Positions 34,260 through 45,640 of a DNA stretch of 64,000 nucleotides are shown in pieces. The stretch is from NCBI GenBank assembly GCA_014529385.2, contig CM043942.1, positions 34,267,969-34,331,968 of the forward strand. The letters are read 5' to 3'. Each line of letters opens with the position of its first letter. Position 1 is the first letter of the stretch. Under the pieces are notes generated by a model that saw nothing but the letters and a program-made list of their open reading frames with translations, ran no database searches and had not been told where the DNA came from. Source of the DNA: Adiantum capillus-veneris (taxonomy: Eukaryota; Streptophyta; Polypodiopsida; Polypodiales; Pteridaceae). A program made the position numbers and the translations under genes.

Positions 34260-36207
34260 CATATATATATAAGCCATGAACATACGCAATTTAATCAATA
34301 AATATATGTACGAGGCATAGAAGCACCTTCTAATGATGCATATACTTAATTTCAATCTTGATAGGTAGTGTAACAAGAAAAGTAGACGTATAATGTCCTT
34401 GCATGGGTTACGTCTTTGTGTTCGATGTGTAGACTCGTACACCTATCCACTATGCACTCAAACTAATGAATGCAAGCAAAATAAGTATTCCATGTTGAAA
34501 TCAATGCTTATAAATAAAAGTAGAATTCCATTTTAAGACAAATTTAAAAGCTAAACAATGAATCAATAAAATCTTGTTAGATACATCACGAGTGCATAAG
34601 GTTCCTACATAATGACTTGGGACAAGCTTGGTTCACATTTACCTAAATGAGGGATATGAAAGTAATAAGGAGTAAACCAAAACACGTATTAAAACTTAAC
34701 TTCCTAGAAACATTTGCAAGAGTTTGAGAAAATTGTGCACGTTGGAACGGTGGAGCAAATGGAAATAATGACTAATATTCACCATTAAGAAGAAATTTTT
34801 GTAAATATCTCTAACTTTAACAAAGATGTCACATGATAAGTAGCTGATGGCTAAGCAATGCAAGTTTAGATACGTCGTATTAACTTGTAGGTATCACTTA
34901 CTGGCACAAAGAATCATAAATAGGTGCTCTGTTAAGTATGGATCCTGATTTACCCTTGTAATTTTCTGTGGTAAAAGAGCACATTTGTAAGGCCCCCATT
35001 ATGAGGAGAAGCCATCGTGCATGAAGGAAAATCACTACCGGAAACCAAAATTTTCACGGATAAGAATCAAGGGCAACTTTAGAGGCCTCGGGGACGGAGG
35101 CCCCCGAGACTTTTTTTTCGCCGAAATATTATGGCCGGACGACGGCCGAAAAGTGGTCGGAAAACAACCGGTCGGTTGGCCGGTGGCCGGAAGTCAATGG
35201 CCGGTGGCCAATGATCGAAAGTCAATGACCGGCGGCCGGTGGCCGAATTCAAAAGCGGACTTGTCTTCTCAAGGCCGGCCACACATGGACGGATTGGAAG
35301 GTCCGATTTGGACTTATTCGCACAAGGACAGCTACACATGGCTGTCTCTCATAAGAGAGGGCAGCCCTTTTGGCCTATAAAAGGAGGCCATTTCTACACA
35401 CATTTTATAGTGTGAAGTTAATGCAACAAGGTGAGTGTGAGGTGGTGAGAGTGAAGCAAGGCGGGAGCTCTATCAAGGTTTTAATCCCTTTGTAAACTAC
35501 TTCTTCTTTTGAAGTGCTAAAGCCATTGAGTGACTGCTTTCCCGTGGACGTAGCCCGCATTGGGTGAACCACGTATATCGTGTGTACTCTCTCTCTCTCT
35601 CTCTCTCTACTCTATAATCTCTTGTGTGTGAAATCTATCTCTCTCCATTAAGTAATCTACTCAAAAATCTATTTAGCTACGTCTTATTTCCTAACATGCT
35701 CTACTTGTATAAAAAATGTGATTTGAGAACATGTATGATTCATAAAGTCTATCAATTGGTTATGTGAGCAACGATCAAAGTCATTGTTTTATAAATGCAA
35801 TGTAGATGTTGCTTGAATGCAGAGTGAGTTGCTCATGCTTTGCATAGATTATGCACAATCCATGCCAAACTCCTATTAGACCAGTATTGTCATTTCTAAG
35901 AATCAACCTTTGCACGCTCATTCTAGAGTTATAGCTTACCATTAGAACTCTTCATTGAAGCTCCATATGTGGACCATATTGTACACTGTTGCTTAATGAT
36001 GATGGTATTTTCTAATACAAAATATGTCACGTTAACAGGGTATATGAGAATGTGAACACATCGCCTAAATAAAAAACATGAGGAGAATATGTTTCAATAA
36101 TAGATATTTCAAAGAAAGAGAACGTATGTTTGATTTAAAAATTTAGTGAAAAAAAGACTCTTTTTGGCTCATTAAATGCATTACTTTTGGCCAAAGATCG
36201 TTGAAAT

Positions 36208-36268
<61 letters not shown>

Positions 36269-38291
36269 TCTTTAGTTTACAAAATTATAACTCACTACTC
36301 ATCTTACAATTATAGCCCCACCCTATTCTTTTTCAATTATTGCATCCCAAGTTTCCAACGGTCCATCCTGTTGAACCATTTAGTCATTATATATAACTTC
36401 CTTCGTAATCTATTCTAAAGTTATAATTTGAGACAATCGGGTTATGTGCACACACAAAAGAAGTCTCTAAAAAATTTGCCAAGTATTGGCATTTCTGCAT
36501 TGGTAGCATTTCTTCAATGGTAGCAACTTCCAAGGAAACAATATAGAACCTCTTCTCACATCAATTTCTTTCACAATTTCATAAGATTGTACAATTTGTG
36601 CAAACATTTCTATACCAACGTCAATGATGAATAACCTTGTTATTACTTCAATATGTAAGTAGCCACAAGACACAAAAGGGACGCCTTAATTCCATACCTT
36701 GGATGAAGGACGTATTAGCTAATGCAAAAAAGCATTAGCTATTGGAGAAACATTTTCCTAGAGCAAGAGTGGAAAAAGAGAATCAATTTCATGGTGATTT
36801 ACAAAGTACGCAAGGGTTGTGTGTATATCATGTTCTAAAAGAGAATGGACAATAAATAGTAAACAAAGAGTGATTTACATTAAAGTACGCAAGGGTTGGG
36901 TGTGTATATTGTCCATTTTCTGAAAGAGAAAATGGGCAATATCAAAGAGAGACTAGAAGTCGCACAATAGTCTCTAAGGTGCACAAGAAAAAAGAATAGT
37001 CAGAATAAGGCTCTCCTTACTTTGATGTTTTCTAATGAATAATATGTCGGGCTACATAGAGACACGAGGCACACAAAGAAAATTGAGGTGGTACAAGACT
37101 ACTTAGAAGTATATTAGGTGGTACAAGACTACTACAAAGAATCATGATTCACATCAAAGGGTGGTAGGGAGAAGAGCAGATGATAAGACAAAAAGACAGT
37201 TGAATACAAGGTCTTGTGAATTACATATATAAGGCAAATGTCTTCTTGTTTAGAGCATTCACCCATAAAAGACAAGTAATCATGGTCCTCATATAGGAGA
37301 ATACATTCGTGCAACCCTAAAATATATGTTTAGCCATCTTTTGAAGAAAGTTTTAAAGAGAGCTTCCATTTAACCATCTCTACACATTGAGTTAAGCCTA
37401 GTTTATTCTCAAAGACACCCTCTATAGACGTAGATGCCTAGATGACATACCCATGTAATACGCATGCACTCCCATGTGTTCAACTCCAATTAGAATGAAT
37501 CACCCCATGATATATTCTATGATACAATTGAAGATTCCTCTATCTATATCTATATAAAAGGCAACAATATTAACTACTTTCATAGTAATGCAATCACCAT
37601 TCTATCTTTACCTCTGAATAATCTTTTAGTTACCATAAGAGCTTTGTTAGAGTAGGGTGAGATAATTTCTTGGAGCCACTACCCACTTGAGTTTATTGGC
37701 TTTGAGTAGAGTATGTTTATGTCAATTTACTAGCAATTGATTAGCCCTTAATTTGTTTACATCCATCCTCTTTGCGTCAGTGTTTGCTTGCTCTTTTGTC
37801 CCAATTGCAAAACCCAGTTTGTATGTATAAAGAGTCTTTTGCACGAGCTTTCGAACAGTCCAACCTCACTCAATTTGGACTTCATGTGCACTAGTTACAC
37901 TCTCGCTTGGAAATTTGCAAAAAAAGAACTAATTGAGAGCTTTTATTGGATCCCCAAATTGCCCTAATTGGATCAATAAAGAAAGATGAAAGATGTCTGT
38001 GAACCAGCAAAATGAAAGATGCATGCCCGTACATACCTTGTGATTGTAGAGCTGTAAGACAAGACGCTGCGACGGGGCCGATGCTATGGAGACCTCCAAG
38101 AAGGCGCAAGGGTTGAAGGTACAAGGCATGGATGCCAGCTTCGAGAGGCTCAAAAGGCTCTCATAGTTGGAGGCAAGGGCCCTCTGCACCGCCCAAAACA
38201 AGCCAAATCCCATCACTTGCAAACCCAACACAAACATCATCAAGGCGACCACCACGCACATCAGAGAGCGCTGGCTGCTTGTGAGCGCCAT
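33124..38291 (-). CDS. Membrane-anchored cyclophilin (peptidyl-prolyl isomerase), 4 exons
   Basis: Exons on the minus strand: 38,291-38,037, 34,020-33,879, 33,494-33,412 and 33,339-33,124. All introns are GT-AG, the phases fit, and the product is 231 residues with no internal stop. Residues 10-35 (CVVVALMMFVLGLQVMGFGL) form a probable signal anchor. The cyclophilin fold follows: FLEVSIASAPSQRLVLQLYN, APNTVQNFIALTTGEKG, VLIQGGDLYG, NGYEFFITMDIAPELNGLNL, VFGEVVQGMDVVYKI. By alignment with human cyclophilin A, the catalytic Arg (R119), Gln (Q127) and one Phe (F179) are kept, whereas F60, M61, W121 and H126 become V, L, E and N. Isomerase activity may therefore be weak and cyclosporin binding poor. 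The segment at residues 134-160 is acidic and unusual. A secretory-pathway location is inferred. Intron 1 (4.0 kb) carries a solo LTR and microsatellites. Confidence 0.85.
34218..34256. repeat. (CT)n microsatellite
   Basis: About 39 bp of CT, inside intron 1 of the cyclophilin gene. Confidence 0.95.
34930..35696 (+). mobile_element. Copia solo LTR with TSD
   Basis: 767 bp from TGTTAAGTATGG to TTTCCTAACA, flanked by the perfect 5-bp duplication TGCTC (34,925-34,929 and 35,697-35,701). It is homologous to the LTR at 10,571-11,426 in opposite orientation. A TATA box (CTATAAAAGG) lies near 35,377 and a CT tract at about 35,587-35,609. No internal sequence remains, as after LTR-LTR recombination. 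It lies in cyclophilin intron 1, antisense to the gene. Confidence 0.93.
36210..36265. repeat. (CT)n microsatellite
   Basis: About 56 bp of pure CT in cyclophilin intron 1. Confidence 0.95.
36270..38036 (-). other. Rest of cyclophilin intron 1
   Basis: AT-rich intron with no coding domain. A sequence near GATTTACA-AAGTACGCAAGGGTTG-GTGT occurs twice (about 36,795 and 36,875), and another, GTGGTACAAGACTACT, twice near 37,088-37,130. Confidence 0.6.
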
Positions 38292-38357
38292 CAACCGAGG
38301 TATGCGTATGCTGTAATGTATGCCCTCTTGAAAAACTTTCTCAATCACAGTACTTTC

Positions 38358-38693
38358 TCATGCCGTTACGGTAGGCATGTCACTAGCATCAGAGCCCACC
38401 ATAGGTACCTGGCAGTGCCCAACCCTTATAGTGCCCTCCAAAGCTGCCTCCAGATTTAGCTGGTGCCCACCAAAGCTACCTCCAAAGGAGAGCCAACGCT
38501 GAGCAGTGCCACCAGCATCCTCCTCCAAGCGTTCGCCCTGCGGGAGTAGCCAGTGGCTCTTACCAAATGTAGCGCTGAATGAGCAAGGAAGCCCCCATGT
38601 TGGCGAATCGACTCGCGTCGTCCACGAGATGATATTCTGCTGCACCTGTTTTTGCCCCTGGATCTGCGCTACCTTTCGCTTGGATTGTTGCAT
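38358..38693 (-). CDS. Hypothetical 111-codon ORF upstream of the cyclophilin
   Basis: It starts at ATG 38,693 (MQQSKRKVAQIQGQKQVQQN) and ends 67 bp before the cyclophilin ATG on the same strand. The base composition is more GC-rich than the surroundings, like exon 1. An internal imperfect repeat encodes FGGSFGGHQL and similar text. No family is recognised. It may be an upstream ORF or part of the 5' leader rather than a gene. Joining it to exon 1 through a short intron did not keep the frame. Confidence 0.25.
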   Translation of the reverse strand: MQQSKRKVAQIQGQKQVQQNIISWTTRVDSPTWGLPCSFSATFGKSHWLLPQGERLEEDAGGTAQRWLSFGGSFGGHQLNLEAALEGTIRVGHCQVPMVGSDASDMPTVTA

Positions 38694-38839
38694 AGGCTAC
38701 TAGAGACTAGAGTAGTGCATGCGAGTTCCAAAGCGAGAATCGTGCGCGTTGCCTGCATTTCGAAAGGAACGTGAAGAGGGCGTGAACGTGCTCTGTGCAC
38801 GTCTTACAAGGCTTTAGAAACATCTGTTGGTAAGAGTGT

Positions 38840-39103
38840 GGTCACGCGAGGCTTAGTTATCAGTTATTGATAACTATGTAGACTGTGCACAGACAAATCA
38901 TTAAATGAATAACTAAGCCTCTTGCATGGTCAGGTGAGGCTTATTTATTCATTCTTCCTCCCAACTATGCCTTGAACTTCACAACCATGCCAAAATCGGC
39001 ATAGTTACAAAGGGTAGGCTTAGTAACTCATTTAATGCGCATGTGACCAAGAATGAGGCTTAGTTATTTGTTCAAATAACTGATAACTAAGCCTTGCGTG
39101 ACC
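38840..39103. mobile_element. Foldback MITE
   Basis: Terminal inverted repeats of 29 bp (38,840-38,868 and 39,075-39,103, starting GGTCACGCGAGGCTTAGTTA) differ at one position. Inside, GGCTTAGTTATT-like motifs recur in both orientations, giving nested hairpins. At 264 bp with no ORF it fits a MITE. No target duplication was found, so the superfamily is open. It lies about 550 bp upstream of the cyclophilin ATG. Confidence 0.8.
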
Positions 39104-39199
39104 ATTGCCTAAGCCTAAGGCCTGGTTGTCAACTCATTCCAGATGAGTCTCTTTATGGGTGGGTCAAATCCTCTAATGGGTGGGTCTCTTTATGTATCT

Positions 39200-40683
39200 C
39201 AAATGTTGGTTGTCAACTAATTCTAGATGGACAAATATTTAGACTACTTGGAATTCCTATGAGGTTTAACGTAAGCTTGGAACAAAGGTGGAAGTGGGTC
39301 CTTGATAGGTTCTGAAGAAAAGTGTTCTCCTGGAAAATTATGCGGCTCAATATTTTAGCTAAAACCTTTGTCTTGAATCATTATCTGCTACCTTCTCAAA
39401 ATTACTTTTTGTCTTTCTGGCTACCTTCTAAATCTCAACTCAATCAAGCTTTCAAACTGTCAAGAAGGTTTCTCTAGATAGGTGATGATTTCTATGCTAA
39501 AGTGCCCAAGGTGTCCTGGAGGACCTGCTATCTACACAAACAAGAGGTGGACTGAGTACATTCAACCTAGAGAGCCTAGCAACAAAATTGACTGCAAAAT
39601 GGGTGGTAAGGTCGCTATCTTCCACTGACTATTGGACCTACCTTATCAAGAGGCATACCAATAGATTCTTTCTTTCGGACTACACATCTTGGAAAAATCT
39701 CTCCAAATGGGACATGCTGATTGCTCCTACACCCATTAAAATTCCAAACTCTTCCATTTCAAGTAGATTCTAGATTTCTTGGTTTGAAATCAAGAAGCAT
39801 TGGAAAGTCCTTTCTTCAAGTTTTTCCAAATTTGATTTCTTTGTGTAGGACTCAATTTGATATAAGCATGTGCCCTCCAAATTTGGTCTTAAACCTAGTA
39901 TCAAAGTGCATAAATGTTTCAAACTCGAGGTTTAAACAAGGAATCAAAACTTGGAAGGACCTACTCATCAATGAAAGGTTGATGTCCTCTGAAGAGATAT
40001 CTAACTCCTTTCACATATTTGCTGGTTGTTTGAAGGAAATCCTCTCCACAATAGAAAAGTTCCACCTTTTGACAAAGGGACCAGCTAGAAGAGGGAAATT
40101 TGATTTCATTCTTCTAAATTTTTCTCAAATAGTATACAAGAAGTTCTCTAATCTTCTTGACTTTGATGCCTTGCTCAAAGTTTGCCTCAATGCTAAGTGG
40201 AAGGTGCGATGGAGCACAAAGTAGTAGATTTACACGTTTAAATTTACGTTGAGTTTCCCAATCCCCTTCAAAGCACTCTTTCTTGAGTTGACTACTTCTC
40301 CACCAAGGGATATGGACAGGGGAAACAACTCCATGATCAGATATTGGCTCAGGAAAATATCCAAGATGTTCCCAACAAGAGGATGTTATCCATTTGTTTT
40401 TACAATGCCCCAAGGCCAAGGGCCTTCTCAATTATCTTTTGAAAACCTGCATGTCTGTCCATCCACAATCCTTTTCTATCAAAGACTTTTTGTTGGGAGA
40501 ATGTAGATTCATGGATATTCTACTATGGAATATGTGGAGGTGCTCTTACCTATGGCTCCAAGCCCTATACATGACTACCCAAGTACATGTCGAATTCATT
40601 TTCTCTTATGAGCTCAAAAGAATTTCAGAGCTTTGTATTCATTCTATGAAAGAAGTCTCTCAGGTACCATTGTATCTTGTTTA
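39200..40683 (+). pseudogene. LINE reverse transcriptase, C-terminal part
   Basis: It begins within the thumb of a plant non-LTR RT (FRLLGIPMRFNVSLEQRWKW), then KIMRLNILAKTFVLNHYLLP and LSRRFLWIG, followed by LTAKWVVRSLSSTDYWTYLI. The C-terminal zf-RVT region reads QEDVIHLFLQCPKAKGLLNY at about 40,370-40,440. Several stops and frameshifts divide it. The upstream endonuclease and RT palm are absent, the usual 5' truncation of LINE copies. No clear poly(A) tail or target duplication was identified. Confidence 0.8.
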
Positions 40684-43338
40684 AAAGTCTCAGCGTGGAA
40701 AAAATGGGGCATTAAACTTCTAGCATATTATGAAGAAAGACTTTTTATGAGCGAGGAGTGTATGAAGTTGTGATTTTTCTTTTTGGGACTGCTCTTTCCC
40801 TACCTGTGAGCTTATACTTTTTCCTTCTTTTAGTATATTTTTTTGTCTCATTGAAAAATTAAATGACCACTTGGCATGATCTAGGCCATGGCCCTCAAGC
40901 CCAGTCTTATGGCCAGCAACAAATTTAATTTAATTGTCAAAAAGTAGCTATTTTGACACGCAGACGCAGAAGGGTGACAATGAGAAATATATAGAGTACT
41001 TGTACCTTGTTTTGCAGTGTTCAACAAAGCTAGAACCAAGCATCATAGCAGAGTTCCTCATCGACCTTGCCAAGAAGAGATTGAGAAGCAAGTTCCAAAC
41101 GTTTTCCAAAAGCCTTACTAAAGAGAATGCCACCTAGATTCCTGAGTACTTCGTCAAAACTTTCATCATCGTCATTCATGTTGCTTTTCCCAATTTTTGT
41201 GAGATTCAAGAATTTAGACCTATGCCCTTACGCTTTCCTTAATTGCCCTAATTTGCATTATGGAAATTGAGCCTTGCCCAATAGTAACGCCATCATGAAT
41301 AGCTCTAGCCTTTGATATCCTACATCATTTCCCCCCAATATTTGATCAATGAATACAATGCTTTCTACAAATGTAAGCATTGAGATTCAGCCTTCCCTAA
41401 AGATATTAGAAAGGAGCTTCAACATGAGCCTAAGTTCAAAGAAGAGGAATAGCACATAAGGAGTGGGGATGGTAAACATGATAGCAGAAACAAACACGAC
41501 ATTTGACACAATGATAGAAGGCCCAGAAGGGATGATGGGGTGTATGCATGATAAGGTGTACCCACTTTCAGCAGTCTCCCTCAATAGAATTACCAAAAAA
41601 CAGTATATTTTTTCAAACTATTATGTATATTTGACTTGCTTACACGTACTTTTTAGAGGCAAGATTTGGTGGCCACACAAAATACATAGTATCTAACATT
41701 ATAAAAAGTTTTGATCTTCAATTTTTCAAACCAAAATGGAAATTCTATTGTGCAAGAACTACTCTGATCTAGCCTATCACGCCCTGTCACAACAATGTGA
41801 CCTTGATGAACAATTGTCTATATTTTTAATATATTTTTATATGGATTTCTTTATTTAACTTTATATGGATTTCTTTGCAAATATATATATATATATATAT
41901 ATATATAGGCTTTTCTTTGTTAGAAAAGTTATTTAAAAAAGCCTTAATTTTTTACACCAGATCTCTAATGATGTATAGATTACTTTGTAGATATTATGAC
42001 CCGAAGAATGTGACCATGCAAAAAAGTAGAATCTTTAACAGTTCATTTTTTTTAGATCTAGCTCGGAGGATAACAAAGACTACTTAGAGGACCTCGAAGG
42101 AGTTTTTAAGAAAAAATATAATAAATAATGTACATTGCCACTCAATTTGATTTTCATGTATCTTATGACTTCATCATAAACTACTCATGGGAAAAAAATA
42201 AAGTCAATTTGAGTTAGAGAAAGGCACTTTCCAATGTTCTAATTTTTTCCACTTGCACAATTCACTTAAGGTGTGTCTCCTTAGGTTTGGTAAAGTATCA
42301 AGCCTAGAAATTTTGACACTTGTCCATATACCATGGTTTGGTCTCTCTCTCCCAATCCTACTTGTCTATTCCACCTCATGCAAGGAGGCTGCCACATCAC
42401 CAAAAGTCCATGTCATCACCCCATATATCTGTTACGGGTTTGACCATACGGGCATCCACCTGGCCGGACACTTAGGTGGACACCACATTTGTATTCTTAG
42501 TATTCTGTCAAGATAGTGTAGTGATACTCTGTGTAGATCCTTCATCCAGAGTAGTAGGTCAATTTTCTTGATTTGTAACGATGTCATGATAATTGTAAAG
42601 GTCCGTGTGAGGCGGTAACTGGCCATTTAGAATGCCCTAGGTATAAAGGTCAATAACTTTAATGTAAAAAGAGGCTTATCTTTGAGAGAAGAAAGAGCTC
42701 TAAAAATGTATGCTCAAGCTACGAAGTTGCTCCAATTTGTAATCATCGCAACTAATAATTGGGTAATCTACTTTCAGCTTTGAAACTTGCATTGTGTTCC
42801 TCTTTCCTTGCTCTTTCATTCAAGTGTAAGCATTGTCAGTTTTGATGTCGTTCATGACTACGCATCTTTGATCTTTGATTGAAAATTTGAGTACTTAAAT
42901 CATTATTTTTTACGTTCTGACCATAGGAGAGTGTTCTTAGACCATAGGGCGACATTTCTGGATAGTTTTGTTGCACTTTTCAGGACATTTTTCATGATGG
43001 ATTGTGATTTTGGTACCTTGTCGGATTGCAACATCTAGAGTTTGTAGGATAGTGCCTCTAGGTGTCCTAAACCTCCTCCTAAAGTTCCGTTGCATTTTGA
43101 GTCCATTTGAGTGCCCAAATGGCGTGATGACTTAGAGCGGTGAGAAAGGACATAGGCAAATTTCCTTGATCATTGAGTGTTGGTTTGCTTGTAGATTTGT
43201 TGTGTTAGCTTGTTAACGTTCACTTCTTGAGATTGACAACCTCCAAGAGTCTCCGTGCCCCATCCGAGTCACTTCCTTTGAGTATTGACATTATATTAGT
43301 GCCCAATAGCTATGCTTCAGACGTCCGTCGGTGACATG
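40684..43338. other. Unassigned region, LINE tail and unknown LTR
   Basis: No confident gene. A frame at 40,934-41,137 (YIEYLYLVLQCSTKLEP, FLIDLAKKRLRSKF) faintly resembles gag but was not assigned. The right end must contain an LTR that stops at 43,344 before a mutated PBS, but its start could not be located. Confidence 0.35.
41875..41907. repeat. (AT)n microsatellite
   Basis: About 30 bp of AT repeats. Confidence 0.95.
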
Positions 43339-43345
43339 CCAACAT

Positions 43346-43363
43346 TGTTGTCGTTGTTGGGGA
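43346..43363 (+). promoter_or_regulatory. Mutated tRNA-Asp primer-binding site
   Basis: TGTTGTCGTTGTTGGGGA follows an LTR-type end (GCCAACA at 43,338-43,344). It matches the tRNA-Asp PBS at 13 of 18 bases; four of the five differences are C-to-T. It marks a plus-strand gypsy element of which only the start remains before the minus-strand element at 43.75 kb. Confidence 0.6.
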
Positions 43364-43759
43364 TATGATCCTTAGATGGTGAGTGACCTAGTGCATATTT
43401 AGAGTGCTCTTTTTCGAAGATTTGCCTTCCATTCCATTTACACCTTAGCAGTGAAGCAACTAGACACGGGGTTTAGTGATTCGTAGAGTTTAGGAGTCGA
43501 GGACTTGCTAGATCTATTCTCGAGACGTAAAGAGGATTGTGAGTGAGATAGCCAAAAGCATTTCATTCTTTGATTTTCTCTATGCTTTCAGAGTGCTGTA
43601 TCATCAGTTTCGACTTTATTTTGTACCGTTTTGTTTGTTTTTGTTTCATGTTTCATTTCAGCACTTAGGAGTAGGGTAAGTAGGAACTATCACCATCAAA
43701 TTTGGGCTAAAAGATTGAAAAAAAAGAAGCTCCACACATCCATAGATCATTTTTATGCC

Positions 43760-44170
43760 CTAACCATGCTGGCAGTTTGGACCTTCCAACGTAGCTGAAT
43801 CAAAATCTTCCACTGGTGTCTGGTTCACATCTTTGTAACTATGGTCTTTTAGGTATATTTTGGTTGTAGTCTCCCTACGCCTGAGGTATATGTGGTCATA
43901 ACCCCAATCTTGTACCATCTTTAATTGTCTCATGAACGGTCTTCCCAAGATGATCTCGTAATTGTTCTTTTTGACAAAATCAACTATTGCAAATGTATGC
44001 ACATACTTGATTCCGCAAGAGGTGACAATTACTTTTTCTAAAAGTCCTAGAGGCTTTTCCATGAACCCATCTGCCAGTTGTAATTTCATTCTGGTTGCTC
44101 TCAAAGCCGGTTTTCCCCATTTTTTCCAGGTGGTGATAGCGACTCCTGCTCCACTATCGAGGATAGCCTT
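43760..44170 (-). pseudogene. Gypsy aspartic protease
   Basis: The minus strand reads ILDSGAGVAITTWKKWGKPA with the catalytic D-S-G present, then ATRMKLQLADGFMEKPLGLL, FAIVDFVKKNNYEIILGRPF (flap and ILGRP end motif) and a tail to 43,760. The core looks intact, but the upstream frame contains stops and no pol follows. Confidence 0.8.
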
Positions 44171-44190
44171 GGATACTACTCCCTGGAATT

Positions 44191-45640
44191 CTACTGGTAG
44201 TGTGGTATTCCATCTTCTCCCTCATAATATTCTCCAACTTTGTTTAAAGGTACATGCCTCGTGTTCAGTTGAGGCTTGTCCAATTCTCTGATCCCTTCTT
44301 GAATCCTCGAGGTAAGGTCTTTTACTCCAAAGTTTTCTAAGCATTTGCCTACGGTGGTCCACATGTTTGGTCGTAACCTCAGGAGTTCGGCTAACGTGAT
44401 TGTGCATGCCACAGGGGTGGACAATAACTCAATCAACCCTTGTGAATCCATTACTCTGCTGGGAGAAAGTCTTTGAGATGGTATTGCTCTCACTTTAGAC
44501 TTAGCTTCATACTCCCCTAGGTAAGAGGGTAGAGTTTTTAGCGAGTCAGGTTGTTGGCTGTGCCCCGAGCTAATTGACCCCTGGTCCCCCCCTTGTGAAT
44601 GCATATCAAAGTTCATTTGTGATCTTGCCTCAAATTCTTCAATGGGAGGTAAGATCTCATTTTTCTCCTTCTCAGCGCAATTTAGTTGGTAGTTTAACCC
44701 ATTAGCTTCATTTGCTTCCCCTATTTTCTTCCACAGGTCATCTAGACTGTCACACTCTTTACCCATCCCCGCCGATGTTTTGGGTTGGAAACCATCAAAT
44801 GTCCATCTGTTGTATTTGACACTATGATAGTTTCCCACTTAGACTCTGAGGCGATTTAGTTGGTAGTTTACCCCATTAGCTTCATTTGCTTGCCAGATTT
44901 TCTTCCACAGGTCATCTAGACTGTCACACTCTTTACCTATCCCCATCGATTTTTTGGGTTGGAAACCATCAAATGTCTCATCTGTTGTATTTGACACTAT
45001 GATAGGTTCCAGCTTAGACTCTAAGGCAGTCGTGAGTCCCTCCTTTGTGTCCGCTTGTTTCTCTAGAGTTGGTGTGGTAGGGGTTGGAGCTGGCACCTTG
45101 TGCCAACTTGCAGGTTTACTAGGTGGGTTTGCTTTCAAGGATTGGGTTGTTTCAATCATCTTCCGACACATTTCCAACCTCTATTTTTCTATTTCCGCAT
45201 ATGGATAAGTCATCCATATTTGCTCTTGGTTTTCGTTGTTTTTGAGTCTGGCTTCGTATGCTTTTAAAAGTGCGACAAGCTGCTCATTTACTTTTTCTAC
45301 CAGTACTGATCCTCCCGATCCTACACTTTTGGGTTCCACTATTTCCTTGGGTCCTATAATCTATTCTTTGTGTGTTTTAGCTCCTCGGATAGAGCCGTTT
45401 GCTCTCGTTCCTTCCTGGCTTTCATACGAGCCTTTCTAGCTTTCCAAGTGCTTTATTGATTTCTCATTTTTGCACTAGGGGCATCGGTCTTTGCCTCTTC
45501 AATTATGAGTTCATTTGTCCTTCTTTGAGCTTGTGCCCGTGTGACTACCTGAATAGGTATTACTGTTTCATTTTCTAACCCCCCACTGGATGGCACTGCT
45601 TCCAGCATTGTTAAAGTGGTTTTTGCTCCTTTGCTCAGGT
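44191..45640 (-). pseudogene. Gag-protease spacer with duplicated segment
   Basis: The minus frames carry acidic, Ser/Gln-rich text without a known domain. DGFQPK, GKECDSLDDLWKKI and ANEANG occur twice because of a 174-bp tandem duplication. Confidence 0.55.
44681..45028. repeat. 174-bp tandem duplication
   Basis: Copies start at 44,681 and 44,855 (TTTAGTTGGTAGTTTA). The copies have since diverged at several positions, and a stop lies at the junction. Confidence 0.9.

Noticed and set aside
35021-35380. 119-codon plus-strand ORF
   Set aside because: It lies wholly inside the copia solo LTR; the repeated Gly/Arg/Pro text comes from GGCCGG-type words.
37929-38291. Exon 1 as a separate small multi-pass membrane protein gene
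   Set aside because: It ends in a good splice donor, and its last residues fit the first strand of the cyclophilin fold continued at 34,020 in the same phase.
38358-38693. N-terminal extension of the cyclophilin from the upstream ORF
   Set aside because: A possible 60-bp intron between them does not keep the frame; listed only as a hypothetical ORF.
40934-41137. Gag-like frame after the LINE
   Set aside because: Resemblance to gag is limited to a few residues, with no flanking LTR, PBS or zinc knuckle.
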